A stretch of 64,000 nucleotides of DNA from Geodermatophilus obscurus (GCF_900115395.1 NZ_FOWE01000003.1:431867-495866); one strand, 5' to 3'; counted from the first letter of the stretch, positions 46,890 to 56,284 are shown. Notes: generated by a model from the letters alone, not told the origin. Translations and numbers: made by a program.

Positions 46890-47888
46890 TCAGCCCAGCG
46901 CGTGCGGGTCCTCGCGGTGGTGCACGCCGAGCTGCGCGGCGGCCTGCCCGAGCACGTCCTGCACGGCGAGCGTGTCGGCCAGCGGCATGACCGCGCTCTC
47001 GGTGCGGCCCTCCTGCAGGCACCGGGTGACCTCGGCCAGCTCGTGGGAGTACCCCGTGCCGTCCGGCGGCAGGGTGATCTCCTCGGGGTCGGCGCCGGTG
47101 CGGTGCAGCACGATCGTCGCGGGGTGGTGGAAGCGGGGGAGGACGTCGATCCACCCGCCGGTGCCGAACACCCGCGCCGAGCCCGGCGTCGGGTAGCGCA
47201 GCGACGTCGTCAGGGTGGCCGATCTGCCGTCCTCCCAGCCCAGCAGGAGCGCGGCCTCGGCGTCGGCGCCGGTGGGGTAGGTGGAGCCGGCGGCGGTCAC
47301 CGTGTCCGGGGCGCCGAGCAGCATCTGGGCGAAGGAGACGACGTAGACGCCGAGGTCGAGCAGCGCCCCGCCGCCGAGCTCGAGGGCGAACAGCCGGTCG
47401 GCGGGGTCGTAGACGCGGTCGACGCCGAGGTCGGCCTGCACCGACCGCACCTCGCCGATCGCGCCGTCGGCGACCAGCTCCCGCAGGCGGACGACGGCGG
47501 GCTGGAAGCGTGTCCACATCGCCTCCATGACGAAGACGCCGTTCGCCCGGGCGGCGTCCACGACCTCCTGCGCGCCGGCCGTCGTCGCGGTGAACGCCTT
47601 CTCCACCAGCAGCGCCTTGCCCGCCTCGATCGCGGCCAGCGCCACCGCGTGGTGCTGCGGGTGCGGGGTGGCGAGGTAGAGGACGTCGACGTCGGGGTCG
47701 GTGACGATCCCGGCGTAGGAGCCGTGCGCCCGCTCGAGTCCGTGCTCCTGCGCGAACGCCTGAGCCCGCTCGGCCGACCGCGACGCCACCGCCACCGGCC
47801 GCGCCCCCGCCACGTGTGGGAAGTCGCCCATCACGCTCTGCGCGATGCGTCCCGGCCCGACGATGCCCCAGCGGATCTCCCGACTCAC
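46890..47888 (-). CDS. Gfo/Idh/MocA family oxidoreductase
   Basis: 332 residues from the GTG at 47888; TAGCGT (complement 47896-47901) is seven bases upstream. The NAD(P)-binding motif is GIVGPGRIAQSVMGD, and the catalytic Lys is in LLVEKAFTAT. The C-terminal half has the alpha/beta domain with ELGGGALLDLGVYVVSFAQ. The sugar or cyclitol substrate is not evident. It diverges from the DUF4031 gene. Confidence 0.93.
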   Translation of the reverse strand: MSREIRWGIVGPGRIAQSVMGDFPHVAGARPVAVASRSAERAQAFAQEHGLERAHGSYAGIVTDPDVDVLYLATPHPQHHAVALAAIEAGKALLVEKAFTATTAGAQEVVDAARANGVFVMEAMWTRFQPAVVRLRELVADGAIGEVRSVQADLGVDRVYDPADRLFALELGGGALLDLGVYVVSFAQMLLGAPDTVTAAGSTYPTGADAEAALLLGWEDGRSATLTTSLRYPTPGSARVFGTGGWIDVLPRFHHPATIVLHRTGADPEEITLPPDGTGYSHELAEVTRCLQEGRTESAVMPLADTLAVQDVLGQAAAQLGVHHREDPHALG

Positions 47889-47924
47889 GACGCCGACGCT
47901 AGTGGGCCCGGGCAGGATGGGCCC

Positions 47925-48212
47925 GTGGCCGTGCTCATCGACACCCCCGTCTGGCCGTGGCGGGGCCGCCGGTGGTCGCACCTGGTCAGCGACGTCTCCC
48001 ACGAGGAGCTGCACGCCTTCGTCGCCGCCGAGCTCGGCATCCCGCGCCGGGCGTTCCAGGGCGACCACTACGACGTCCCCGAGGACCTCTACGACGTCGC
48101 CGTGGCCGCCGGTGCGCAGCCGGTGGGCGCCCGCGAGCTGCTCGCCCGGCTGACCGCCGCGGGCCTGCGGGTCAGGAAGCGCGCGAGCGCAGCAGACCGA
48201 GCTCCGCGGTGA
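47925..48212 (+). CDS. DUF4031 domain protein
   Basis: 95 residues from a GTG; CAGGAT (47913-47918) is six bases upstream. The family blocks LIDTPVWPWRGRRWSHLVSD, LGIPRRAFQGDHYDVPEDLY and GARELLARLTAAGLRVRK are present. Function unknown. Its 3' end overlaps the opposing HD gene by 41 bases. Confidence 0.88.
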   Translation: MAVLIDTPVWPWRGRRWSHLVSDVSHEELHAFVAAELGIPRRAFQGDHYDVPEDLYDVAVAAGAQPVGARELLARLTAAGLRVRKRASAADRAPR

Positions 48213-48789
48213 GGTTGGCCCGCGCCCGCGGCTCCCAGGCCGCCGTCGCCGGCAGCCGGTAGAGCGCCGGCAGGGCCAGCAGCGACTCCAGGACGGCGAT
48301 CCGCCCGGCGGTGAACACCTCGTCGGACAGGTGCCCGTACTCCGCGCGGACGGCCGAGGCGTAGCCGGCGTAGGCCTCCGGCGGCGCGGCGAGGACGGCG
48401 AGGTCGGCGTCGCAGAGCACCGCGCCGTCCGCGTCACCCGGCTCGGCGTCGTGGCCGGCGGTGAGCAGCACCAGCCGCACCACCTCCTCCAGCCGGCCGG
48501 CGGGCACCAGGCCGCGCAGCCCGGCGCGCGCCCGCTCGGCGCTGACCTGCTCGTTGTCCCCGCGGCGGGGGTCGTAGACGACGTCGTGGTACCAGGCGGC
48601 CAGCGCGACGGCGGCCGGGTCGTCGGCCGCGGCGCCGAGCTCACCCACCAGCCCGAGGACGGCGGCCAGGTGGCGCAGGTCGTGGTAGCGGCGGTGCGGC
48701 TCGCTCCACGCGGTGACGACGGCGGCCCACTCGGTGCGCGCGGTGGGGGAGTCGCCGGTCAGGGCCGCGAAGTCCTCGTAGGCGATCAC
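48172..48789 (-). CDS. HD-domain predicted metal-dependent phosphohydrolase
   Basis: 205 residues from the GTG at 48789, which overlaps the upstream M20 gene stop by 4 nt. Metal ligands are visible as YHDLRHL, AAWYHDVVYDPRRGDNE (HD pair) and the later VLCDADLAVLAAP. This set matches the family of predicted HD phosphohydrolases found widely in bacteria. The substrate is unknown. It is probably co-translated with the peptidase. Confidence 0.88.
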   Translation of the reverse strand: MIAYEDFAALTGDSPTARTEWAAVVTAWSEPHRRYHDLRHLAAVLGLVGELGAAADDPAAVALAAWYHDVVYDPRRGDNEQVSAERARAGLRGLVPAGRLEEVVRLVLLTAGHDAEPGDADGAVLCDADLAVLAAPPEAYAGYASAVRAEYGHLSDEVFTAGRIAVLESLLALPALYRLPATAAWEPRARANLTAELGLLRSRAS

Positions 48790-50057
48790 GCGACACCGCA
48801 GCGGCGCAGGGTCAGCAGTGCCAGCGCCCGCGCGACGGCGGTCACCTCGGCCACCGGCACCCGCTCGGCGGGACCGTGCGCGAGGTGCAGGTCGCCGGGG
48901 CCCAGGTGCAGGGTCGGGATCCCGGCCCCCGCGTAGAGCCGCAGGTCGGTGCCGGCCGGGACCGCCCGCTCCGGCGGCGGGGCACCCCCGGCGTCGACGA
49001 CGGCGCCGCGCACCTGGCCCAGCAGCGCGTCCCCGGGCGGTAGCGACCCGCTGGCGAACGCCCCGCCGGTCCAGGTCACGGTCACCGGGTGCCGGGCCAG
49101 CCACGGGTGCCCGGCGCAGGCCGCGGCCACGCGGGCCTCGAAGCGAGCGCGGGCGGCCGCCACCGGCTCGCCCAGCCGCACCCCGTAGCGGCCCTCGGCC
49201 ACCAGCCGGTCGGGCACCGACGACGCCCAGTCGCCGGCGTGCACGGTGCCGATGCTGATCCCGAAGGGGTACCGCTCGCCGGCGAAGCGCGGATCGGCGT
49301 CGCGCTGCCGCTCCGCCTCGAACGCCCGCAGGTCGGCGTGGACGTGCGCGAACAGCTCGACGGCGCTCACCCCGCGGTCGCGCATCGCGGCGTGCGCGGC
49401 GGCGCCGGTCACCTCCAGCCGGAAGGTCAGCGCGCCGGCCGCGGCGGTGACGACCGCGCCGTCGGTGGGCTCGGGGATGACGCAGGCGTCGCCGCGGTGG
49501 CCACGGGCCAGGGTGGCCCACGCGCCCAGGCCGCCGTCCTCCTCGCCGACGACGGCGTGCACCGCCACGGGCCGGCGCAGCCGCACCCCCGCGGCCCGCA
49601 CGGCGGCCAGCGCGGCGAGCGCCGAGACCAGGCCGCCCTTCATGTCGCAGGTGCCGCGGCCGTGCACGGCGCCGCCGGACAGCCGCGGGGTGAACGGGTC
49701 CCCGGCCCACAGTGCCCGGTCGCCGGTCGGGACGACGTCGGTGTGCCCGCACAGCACCAGCGCCGGGTCGCCGTCGTCGGTGCCGGGCAGCGTGCCGACG
49801 ACACCCCAGGCCTCGTCCCGCGCGACCTCCTGGCCGGGTGCGTCGGGCGCGGCCGCGGCCGCCGCCAGGTCGATCGCCCAGCGGTCGACGTCGCAGCCCA
49901 GCCCGTCGAGCTCCGCGGCGACGAGCGCCTGGATCTCGGACTCGGCGGCGGTGCCGCCGACCGACGGGACCGCGACCAGCCGGCACAGCAGCGCGACCGC
50001 GGCGGCCTCGTCGACGGCGTCGAGCACCGCGGCCTCGGTCGGCGTCAGGTCGGCCAC
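48786..50057 (-). CDS. M20-family metallopeptidase (ArgE/DapE-like)
   Basis: 423 residues from the GTG at 50057; CAGACT (complement 50064-50069) is six bases upstream. Di-zinc ligands are in LCGHTDVVPTG, GRGTCDMKGG, VVGEEDGG and the C-terminal HLAHGPAERV. A dimerisation domain sits in the middle (VTGAAAHAAMRDRG). Such enzymes deacylate amino acids or succinyl-diaminopimelate. The exact substrate cannot be chosen between these. Confidence 0.9.
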   Translation of the reverse strand: MADLTPTEAAVLDAVDEAAAVALLCRLVAVPSVGGTAAESEIQALVAAELDGLGCDVDRWAIDLAAAAAAPDAPGQEVARDEAWGVVGTLPGTDDGDPALVLCGHTDVVPTGDRALWAGDPFTPRLSGGAVHGRGTCDMKGGLVSALAALAAVRAAGVRLRRPVAVHAVVGEEDGGLGAWATLARGHRGDACVIPEPTDGAVVTAAAGALTFRLEVTGAAAHAAMRDRGVSAVELFAHVHADLRAFEAERQRDADPRFAGERYPFGISIGTVHAGDWASSVPDRLVAEGRYGVRLGEPVAAARARFEARVAAACAGHPWLARHPVTVTWTGGAFASGSLPPGDALLGQVRGAVVDAGGAPPPERAVPAGTDLRLYAGAGIPTLHLGPGDLHLAHGPAERVPVAEVTAVARALALLTLRRCGVA

Positions 50058-50125
50058 GAGCGGAGTCTGTCAGGCCGGGTGTACCGGGGATCCCGTGTGT
50101 CGATGCCCGGGGGAGGGGTACCGTC

Positions 50126-50271
50126 GGTGGTGTCCGGACCGGGCGATTCTGTGTCCCCGGGTGCCAATTGGATACCGCCTTCGCGGACCACCGCTCCGAC
50201 TCCGGTCGGGGGTCTGGAGCCGCGTCGTGCTACTCGCCGCGAGGCGACCAGAGCCCGGTCCGGACCCCACC
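50126..50271 (+). ncRNA. Candidate structured RNA between zwf and the M20 peptidase gene
   Basis: Arms 50126-50144 and 50253-50271 form 19 base-pair positions with one mismatch, closing a 108-base interior. Inside are TCTGG/CCAGA (50213-50217 with 50247-50251) enclosing TCGCC-GCGA-GGCGA (50234-50247, a GNRA-type loop), CTCCGAC-TCCG-GTCGGGG (50194-50211), and CCGC-CTTC-GCGG. TACCGT (50119-50124) ends six bases before 50131, the base of the uninterrupted part of the helix. Strand is inferred from that hexamer. There is no match to a known RNA family that I recognise. Confidence 0.45.
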
Positions 50272-50273
50272 TC

Positions 50274-51662
50274 TCAGCCGCCCAGCACCCACCCGCACGG
50301 GTCGGCGAGCGCCCGCGCCGCCTCCGGCCCCCACGAGCCGGGCGCGTAGGGCTGCAGCTCCGGCGGGTCGTCGAGCACCGGCCGCACCGCCCGCCAGGCC
50401 TCGGCCAGGCCCGCGCTGGTGGTGAACAGCGACCGGTCGCCGACCAGCACGTCGTGGATGAGCGAGGCGTAGGCCGGGAGCGGGTCGCCGCCGCGGACCT
50501 CGCCCAGGTCCAGCGACGTCCGCGCCGCCGCGAGCTCCAGGTCCGGCCCCGGCCGCTTGGTCACCAGCCCCAGCTCGAGCTCCCCGGCGCCCGAGAGCGA
50601 CAGCGACACCGTGTTGCCACCGCCGGGCAGGGCGCCGACCGGGCCGTCGGGCCGCCGCATCACCAGGGTCACCCGCTGGTGGCCCTCGGCCATGCGCTTG
50701 CCGGTGCGCAGCAGGAACGGCACGCCGCGCCAGCGGTCGGTGTCCACTGCCAGCCGCGCCGCGACGAAGGTGTCGGTGCGGCTGTCGGCGGCGACGTCGT
50801 CGAGGTCGCGGTAGCCCTCGAACTGGCCGAGGACGACGTCCTCGCGGGCCAGCGGGCGGAACGCCGCGAGCACCGCCTCGCGCGCCTCCTGCAGGTGGCC
50901 GGGCGTCAGCGAGACGGGGGGCTCCATGGCGACCTCGGCGGCCACCTGGAACAGGTGCGTCACCAGCATGTCGAGCGTCGCGCCGGTGGCGTCGTAGAAC
51001 TCCGCGCGGTCGGCGACGTCGAGGGTCTCGGGGACGTCGACCTGCACCTGCGCCACGTGCTCGCGGCTCCAGATCGAGGAGAACAGCCCGTTGGCGAAGC
51101 GCAGCACGTGCAGGTCCTGGGTGCCCTCCTTGCCGAGGAAGTGGTCGATGCGGAACACCTGCTCCTCGTCGAGCACCGAGTGCACCAGCTCGTCGAGCTC
51201 GCGGAAGCCGTCGGGGGAGGTGCCGTAGGGCTTCTCGTAGACGACGCGCGCGCCCTCGGCCAGGCCGTGCGCGTCCAGCCCGCGGGTGATGCCCTCGAAG
51301 GCGCTGGGCGGGACGGCGAGGTAGTGCACCAACTGGGCGCCGTCGCCGAGCTCCGCGCGGGCCGCGGCGACGGCGTCGGCGAGCTGCCCGGGGTCGTCGG
51401 GGGTGAACCCGCCGCCGGCGAAGCGCAGCCGCCCGGCCAGCCCGTCGGCGGGGTCGCCGTCGCCGTGCTCGGCCAGGGCGTCGCGGACCAGGTCGCGGAA
51501 CTCGTCGTCGGAGCGCTCCCCGCGGCCGCTGCCGACCAGCCGCCAGTCGGCCGGGAGCAGCCCGCGCCGCTGCAGCGCGTCGATGGCCGGCAGCACCATG
51601 CGGGCGGCGAGGTCACCGGTGGCGCCGAAGAGGACGAAGACGGTGGGGCGCAGGTCGGGCAC
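50274..51662 (-). CDS. zwf: Glucose-6-phosphate 1-dehydrogenase
   Basis: 462 residues. Oxidises glucose 6-phosphate to the lactone with NAD(P), the entry to the pentose phosphate pathway. The coenzyme motif is FGATGDLAARMVLPA, and the substrate motif RIDHFLGKEGTQDL holds the catalytic His. VVYEKPYGTSPDGF replaces the common EKPFG with EKPYG. The GTG start has CAGGCT (complement 51668-51673) six bases upstream. No transaldolase, opcA or gnd gene is adjacent, so this is not the usual zwf-opcA cluster. A second copy elsewhere is possible. Confidence 0.94.
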   Translation of the reverse strand: MPDLRPTVFVLFGATGDLAARMVLPAIDALQRRGLLPADWRLVGSGRGERSDDEFRDLVRDALAEHGDGDPADGLAGRLRFAGGGFTPDDPGQLADAVAAARAELGDGAQLVHYLAVPPSAFEGITRGLDAHGLAEGARVVYEKPYGTSPDGFRELDELVHSVLDEEQVFRIDHFLGKEGTQDLHVLRFANGLFSSIWSREHVAQVQVDVPETLDVADRAEFYDATGATLDMLVTHLFQVAAEVAMEPPVSLTPGHLQEAREAVLAAFRPLAREDVVLGQFEGYRDLDDVAADSRTDTFVAARLAVDTDRWRGVPFLLRTGKRMAEGHQRVTLVMRRPDGPVGALPGGGNTVSLSLSGAGELELGLVTKRPGPDLELAAARTSLDLGEVRGGDPLPAYASLIHDVLVGDRSLFTTSAGLAEAWRAVRPVLDDPPELQPYAPGSWGPEAARALADPCGWVLGG

Positions 51663-51746
51663 GTCCCCAGCCTGGTCCGGTCGGCCGGGGCCCGCGCGCC
51701 GGAGTCGACCTGCCGGATGTGCTCCACGTCACTAGCGTGGGCGTCC

Positions 51747-53039
51747 ATGGCACAGGCGGTCGGGGGGCAGGCCACGGAGGAGCACCGGCTGCCGGTGCGG
51801 ACGCTGGTCTCGGCCAGCATCGGCAACGCCGTCGAGTGGTTCGACTGGACGGTCTACGCGACCTTCCTCGTCTACTTCGCCGGGCAGTTCTTCCCGGCCG
51901 AGAACCGGACGCTGGCGCTGATCGGTACGACGTCGACCTACGCGCTGGCGTTCTTCTTCCGGCCGCTGGGCGGGGTCCTCATCGGCCGGTTCGCCGACCT
52001 GCGCGGCCGCAAGGCCGGGATGCTGCTGACCATCCTGCTCATGGCCGGTGGCTCGCTGATGATCGCCGTGCTGCCCACCTACGGCCAGGTCGGCTGGCTG
52101 GCGCCGGTGCTGCTGCTCGTCGCGCGCATCGCCCAGGGGCTCAGCCTGGGCGGCGAGGTGTCGGGCGCGTCGGCCTACCTCGCCGAGATCGCCCCGCCCG
52201 AGCGCCGCGGCCGGTACTCGGCGTTCTTCTACGTCTCGACCGGGTCGGCGCTGCTGCTCGCGTCCCTCCTCGGCGTGCTGCTCACCGGGGTGCTCGACCA
52301 GGGGCAGCTGGAGTCCTACGGCTGGCGGATCGCCTTCGCCATCGGCGGGCTGCTCGGCTTCGTGGGGCTGTGGCTGCGGCGGTCGCTCACCGAGAGCGAG
52401 AACTTCGAGGCGAACGCCGAGAAGGCCCGGGCCACCAAGAACCCGCTGCTGGCGACGATCCGCGACCACCCGCGCTCGGTGCTGCAGCTGTGCGCCTTCA
52501 CGCTGCTGTCGACGCTGAGCTACTACACCTTCTTCAGCGCCCTGACCCCGTTCGCGGTGAACTTCCGCGGTGCCGACGGCAACGACGTCTTCATCGCGCT
52601 GTCGATCGGCACGGCCCTGTTCATCGCGCTCTGCTACCCCTACGGCGCGCTGTCGGACCGGGTCGGCCGCAAGCCGGTGCTGCTGGCCTGGTCGGCGGCG
52701 ACGGCGGTGCTCGTCGTCCCGCTGTCCTACCTCGTGCGCGACAGCCTCCCGTCGCTGATCGTGGTCTTCTGCGTCGGGCTGGGGCTCTACGCCGCGATGG
52801 CGTCGCTCGCGCCGGCGATCATGAGCGAGCTGTTCCCCACGGAGCTGCGGGCCACCGGCATCGGCGCCTGGTACAACACGACGGTCGCCGTCTTCGGCGG
52901 CACGGCGCCGCTGCTGATCACCTTCCTGTCCTCCCGCGACATGCCGGTCGTCTTCTTCTGGTACGTCGCCGGCGCCGCCGTCGTCGCCTTCCTCGGCATC
53001 CTCACCTTGCCCGAGACCCGCGGCACCGACCTGCGCTGA
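51747..53039 (+). CDS. MFS transporter, metabolite:H+ symporter type
   Basis: 430 residues with 12 predicted TM helices. MHS-family marks are NAVEWFDWTVYATFLVYFA, the loop 2-3 motif GRFADLRGRKAG, and RIAQGLSLGGEVSGASAYLAE. The second-half loop is GALSDRVGRKPVL. The family imports proline, betaine, citrate or shikimate-like acids with protons; the solute cannot be named. The ATG has TAGCGT (51733-51738) eight bases upstream. It diverges from zwf. Confidence 0.93.
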   Translation: MAQAVGGQATEEHRLPVRTLVSASIGNAVEWFDWTVYATFLVYFAGQFFPAENRTLALIGTTSTYALAFFFRPLGGVLIGRFADLRGRKAGMLLTILLMAGGSLMIAVLPTYGQVGWLAPVLLLVARIAQGLSLGGEVSGASAYLAEIAPPERRGRYSAFFYVSTGSALLLASLLGVLLTGVLDQGQLESYGWRIAFAIGGLLGFVGLWLRRSLTESENFEANAEKARATKNPLLATIRDHPRSVLQLCAFTLLSTLSYYTFFSALTPFAVNFRGADGNDVFIALSIGTALFIALCYPYGALSDRVGRKPVLLAWSAATAVLVVPLSYLVRDSLPSLIVVFCVGLGLYAAMASLAPAIMSELFPTELRATGIGAWYNTTVAVFGGTAPLLITFLSSRDMPVVFFWYVAGAAVVAFLGILTLPETRGTDLR

Positions 53040-53047
53040 GGTGCGCC

Positions 53048-53067
53048 GAGGTCCCCTGAGGGACCTC
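53048..53067 (+). terminator. Hairpin after the MFS gene
   Basis: GAGGTCCC/GGGACCTC (8 bp) with a CTGA tetraloop, eight bases after the stop. Confidence 0.75.
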
Positions 53068-53186
53068 AGACGCCCGCGGGGCGCCGGGACTGCCCGGTCT
53101 GCCGATGCCCGGGGCCCGGCCTCAGGCCGACCGTGGTCGTCGTCCACCCAGGACGTGACCCGGAACGCAGACGCGAGGAGACGGCC

Positions 53187-53318
53187 GTGAACAGCTACCC
53201 CAACCCCGGACTCGAGGCGGAGCTGGCCTACCGGCGGGAGGTGCTGCAGGAGCTCGGCCGGCACACCCGTTCCCGGCGCGGGACGTGGCGGTCCCGCTGG
53301 ACGAGGCGGTCGGCCTGA
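53187..53318 (+). CDS. Small hypothetical protein
   Basis: 43 residues from a GTG with GCGAGGAG (53173-53180) seven bases upstream. The sequence starts VNSYPNPGLEAELAYRREVLQ and ends in a basic tail (RSRRGTWRSRWTRRSA). An amphipathic helix followed by a positively charged tail is all that can be said. It ends 44 bases before the LuxR-type gene. Small size makes the call tentative. Confidence 0.45.
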   Translation: MNSYPNPGLEAELAYRREVLQELGRHTRSRRGTWRSRWTRRSA

Positions 53319-53362
53319 CGCTCACCGCCGTCCCGTCGGACCGGCGTGCCACGATCGGCGCC

Positions 53363-56284
53363 GTGCCGCGGTGGGACGAGCGACCCCTGGTGGGGCGGGC
53401 CGGTGAGCTGGCCGCCCTCGAGTCGTCCGTCGCCCGCGCGGTGGCCGGCCGCGGCTCGGCCGTGCTGGTCGCCGGCGACGCCGGGGTCGGCAAGTCCCGG
53501 CTGCTCGACGAGCTGGCCGGCCGCGCGACCGCGCGCGGCCTGCGGGTGCTCACCGGGCACTGCGTCGACCTCGGCGAGGTGGGCCTGCCCTACCTGCCCT
53601 TCGTCGACCTGCTGCGGCCGGTCGCCGCCGAGCTCGGCGACGACGCCTCCCGGCTGTTCGCCGCGCGGTCGCGCGCCGCCGCCGATCCCGACGGCACCGA
53701 CCTCGCCGGTCCCGTCCGCCCGCCGGTCGACGACGGCCGGCTGCAGCTGTTCGAGTCCGTCGCCGCGGCGCTGGCCGGGCTGGCCGCCGACGCGCCGGTG
53801 CTGGTGCTGCTCGAGGACCTGCACTGGGCCGACCGGTCCAGCCGCGACCTGCTGCGCTACCTGCTGGCCCGGCTGGCCGACGAGCCGGTCGCCGTCGTGG
53901 CGTCCTACCGCGCCGACGACCTGCACCGCCGGCACCCGCTGCGGCCCCTGCTCGCCGAGCTGGTCCGGCTGCCCGGCGTGGAGCGGCTCGACCTCGCCCC
54001 GCTGCCCGACGCCGCGGTGCAGGAGCTGGTCCGCGGGCTGGCCGCCGGCGTGCCCGACCGCACGGTCGACGACGTCGTGGCGCGCGCCGAGGGCAACGCC
54101 TTCTACGCCGAGGAGCTGCTGGCCGCGGGGCTCGCCGGGGAGGCGCTCCCGCTGGGCCTGACCGACGTGCTGCTGGCGCGGGTCGAGCAGCTCGGCCCGG
54201 ACGCGCAGCAGGTGCTGCGGGTGGCCGCGGTCGCCGGGCGCCGGGTGCGCCACGAGCTGGTGGCGGCGGTGGTGGGGCCGGCCGGCGACCTCGACCCCGC
54301 GCTGGCCGAGGCCGTGCACTCCCACCTGCTCGTCGTCGACCCCGACGGCGCCTACCGCTTCCGGCACGCCCTCGTGCGCGAGGCCGTGCTGGCCGACCTG
54401 CTGCCCGGGGAGCGGGTCCGCCTGCACGCCGCCGTCGCCGCGCACCTGGCCGCGGTCCCGGGCGCCGGCACGGCCGCCGAACGGGCGCACCACCTGCGGG
54501 GGAGCAACGACCTCGCCGGCGCGCTGTCGGCGTCGCTGGAGGCCGCCGACGAGGCGCGGCGGGTCGGCGCGCCCGCCGAGCAGCTGCAGCACCTGGAGGC
54601 GGCGCTGGCGCTGTGGCCGGCGGTGCCCGACGCCGCCGCGCGCGCCGGGCGCTCCCAGGCGGAGCTGCTGCTGGACACCGCGGCGGCCGCACGCCGCGGC
54701 GGCGAGCTGCACCGGGCGGTGGCGCTGCTGCGCGCCGCGCAGGAGGTGCTCGGTCCCGACGGCGACCGGGAGCTGCGCGCCCAGGTGCACTACACGCTCG
54801 GCCAGGTGCTCGCGCGGATCGAGGACCAGGACGCGGCCCTGCGCGAGACCGCGGCGGCGATGGCGCTCGTGCCCGCGTCCCCGCCCTCGCCGGTGCGCAC
54901 CTGGGCCGCGGCCACGCACGCGCGCACCTCCTACGACCTCGAGCGCCGGGACGAGGGGGACGCCGCCGCCGAGGAGGCCCTCGCCGCCGCGGACGCGCTC
55001 GGCCTCGACAGCGCGTGGGCCGACGTCGCGGTGACCCTGGCCCGCTCGCGCGGCGGCGAGCGCGTGCCGGCCCGGCTGGAGGAGGCGCTGGTGCGCGCCC
55101 GCCGCGCCGGCGACGCCGACGTCGAGATGCGGGTGCTGTTCAACCTCGCCATCGTCGCCTGGGAGGCCGGGCAGTCGGCCGCCACGCTGCGCTGGAGCGA
55201 CGAGGGGCTGGCGCGCGCCGTCGAACTGGGCGTCGAGTGGTCCTTCTACGCGGCCGAGCTGCGCCACCTCGGCGTCGTCTCCCGGTACGTGCTCGGCGAC
55301 TGGGACGGCAGTCTGGCGCTGGCCGAGCGGCTGGCCCGGGTGCCGGAGATGGCCGCGCACGTGCGTGCCGCGGGACTCCTCGTGCAGGTCGGCCGCGGCG
55401 ACCCGGCGGCCGCCGAGCGGGTCGCCTGGGCGCGCGAGCTGGTCGACCGCCTCGACGCGTACGTGCTCCTGCTGCTGTCGACCGCGGGCGCCGAGGTCGA
55501 CCTCGCGGCCTGGGCCGGGGACGCCGGCACCGCGGTCACCCGGGCGCGGGAGGCCGCGGACACGCTGGCCCGGCTGTGGGGCGCCAGCCGGCTGGCCGTC
55601 GTCCGGCTGACGGCGATGGCGCTGTCGGCCGTGGCCGACGCCGCGGCGACCGCCCGGCTGACCGGGGACGGCGCCGCGGAGCGCCGGTGGGCCGCGACGG
55701 GTGCGGAGCTGACCGGGCTGGCCCGCGACGCGGTCGCCGACCACACCCGCGTGTTCGGCGGGCACGGTCCCGAGGCCGCGGCCTGGCAGGCGAGGCTGGC
55801 GGCCGAGGCGGCCCGGCTGGCCGGACGGGCCGACCCGGGGGCCTGGGCGGCTTCCGTCGAGGCGTTCGGCTACGGGCACGTCTACGAGCAGGCCCGCAGC
55901 CGGTGGCGGCTGGCCGAGGCGCTGGTCGCCGCGGGTGACCGCGCCGCGGCCCTGGAGCCGCTGTGCGCCGCCGCGGAGACGGCGCGCTCGCTGGGCGCGG
56001 CGCCACTGCTCGACGCCGTCACCGCGCTGGCCCGCCGCGGCCGGCTGGAGCTCCCCGGCGCCGGGCGGATGGTGGAGACGGGCGCGGTGTTCACGCCGCG
56101 CGAGACCGAGGTGCTGGCGCTGCTCGCCCGTGGCCGCACCAACCGGCAGATCGGCAGCGAGCTCTTCATCAGCGAGAAGACCGCCAGCGTGCACGTGAGC
56201 AACATCCTGGCCAAGCTCGGCGCCGGGTCGCGCACCGAGGCCGTCGCCGTCGCCGCGTCGAGGGGCCTGCTGCCGACGGGCTGA
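53363..56284 (+). CDS. LuxR-type regulator with AAA/NTPase domain (LAL family)
   Basis: 973 residues from the GTG at 53363; CACGAT (53350-53355) is seven bases upstream. An earlier in-frame start at 53285 lacks support. The ATPase begins RPLVGRAGELAALESSVA with Walker A AGDAGVGKSR and Walker B LVLLEDLHWADRSS. A long helical TPR-like middle (about 370-880) follows. The C-terminal LuxR helix-turn-helix is FTPRETEVLALLARGRTNRQ and ISEKTASVHVSNILAKLG. Large ATP-binding LuxR proteins often activate nearby operons in response to an inducer, but no obvious target is adjacent. Confidence 0.9.
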   Translation: MPRWDERPLVGRAGELAALESSVARAVAGRGSAVLVAGDAGVGKSRLLDELAGRATARGLRVLTGHCVDLGEVGLPYLPFVDLLRPVAAELGDDASRLFAARSRAAADPDGTDLAGPVRPPVDDGRLQLFESVAAALAGLAADAPVLVLLEDLHWADRSSRDLLRYLLARLADEPVAVVASYRADDLHRRHPLRPLLAELVRLPGVERLDLAPLPDAAVQELVRGLAAGVPDRTVDDVVARAEGNAFYAEELLAAGLAGEALPLGLTDVLLARVEQLGPDAQQVLRVAAVAGRRVRHELVAAVVGPAGDLDPALAEAVHSHLLVVDPDGAYRFRHALVREAVLADLLPGERVRLHAAVAAHLAAVPGAGTAAERAHHLRGSNDLAGALSASLEAADEARRVGAPAEQLQHLEAALALWPAVPDAAARAGRSQAELLLDTAAAARRGGELHRAVALLRAAQEVLGPDGDRELRAQVHYTLGQVLARIEDQDAALRETAAAMALVPASPPSPVRTWAAATHARTSYDLERRDEGDAAAEEALAAADALGLDSAWADVAVTLARSRGGERVPARLEEALVRARRAGDADVEMRVLFNLAIVAWEAGQSAATLRWSDEGLARAVELGVEWSFYAAELRHLGVVSRYVLGDWDGSLALAERLARVPEMAAHVRAAGLLVQVGRGDPAAAERVAWARELVDRLDAYVLLLLSTAGAEVDLAAWAGDAGTAVTRAREAADTLARLWGASRLAVVRLTAMALSAVADAAATARLTGDGAAERRWAATGAELTGLARDAVADHTRVFGGHGPEAAAWQARLAAEAARLAGRADPGAWAASVEAFGYGHVYEQARSRWRLAEALVAAGDRAAALEPLCAAAETARSLGAAPLLDAVTALARRGRLELPGAGRMVETGAVFTPRETEVLALLARGRTNRQIGSELFISEKTASVHVSNILAKLGAGSRTEAVAVAASRGLLPTG

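Noticed and set aside
50160..50169. GGTGCCAATT as a second S-box fragment
   Set aside because: It shares ten bases with the SAM aptamer 3' part, but the rest of the core (GAGGGA, GAAGCC, GCAACC) is absent.
50130..50300. Leaderless coding start at GTG 50130 after TACCGT
   Set aside because: Spacing is five bases rather than 6-8, the frame uses codons rare here (ATA, AGA), and it runs into zwf antisense. A structured RNA explains the region better.
49089..53039. A 1316-codon plus-strand frame
   Set aside because: Only the part from 51747 is real (the MFS carrier). The rest is antisense to the M20 peptidase and zwf genes.
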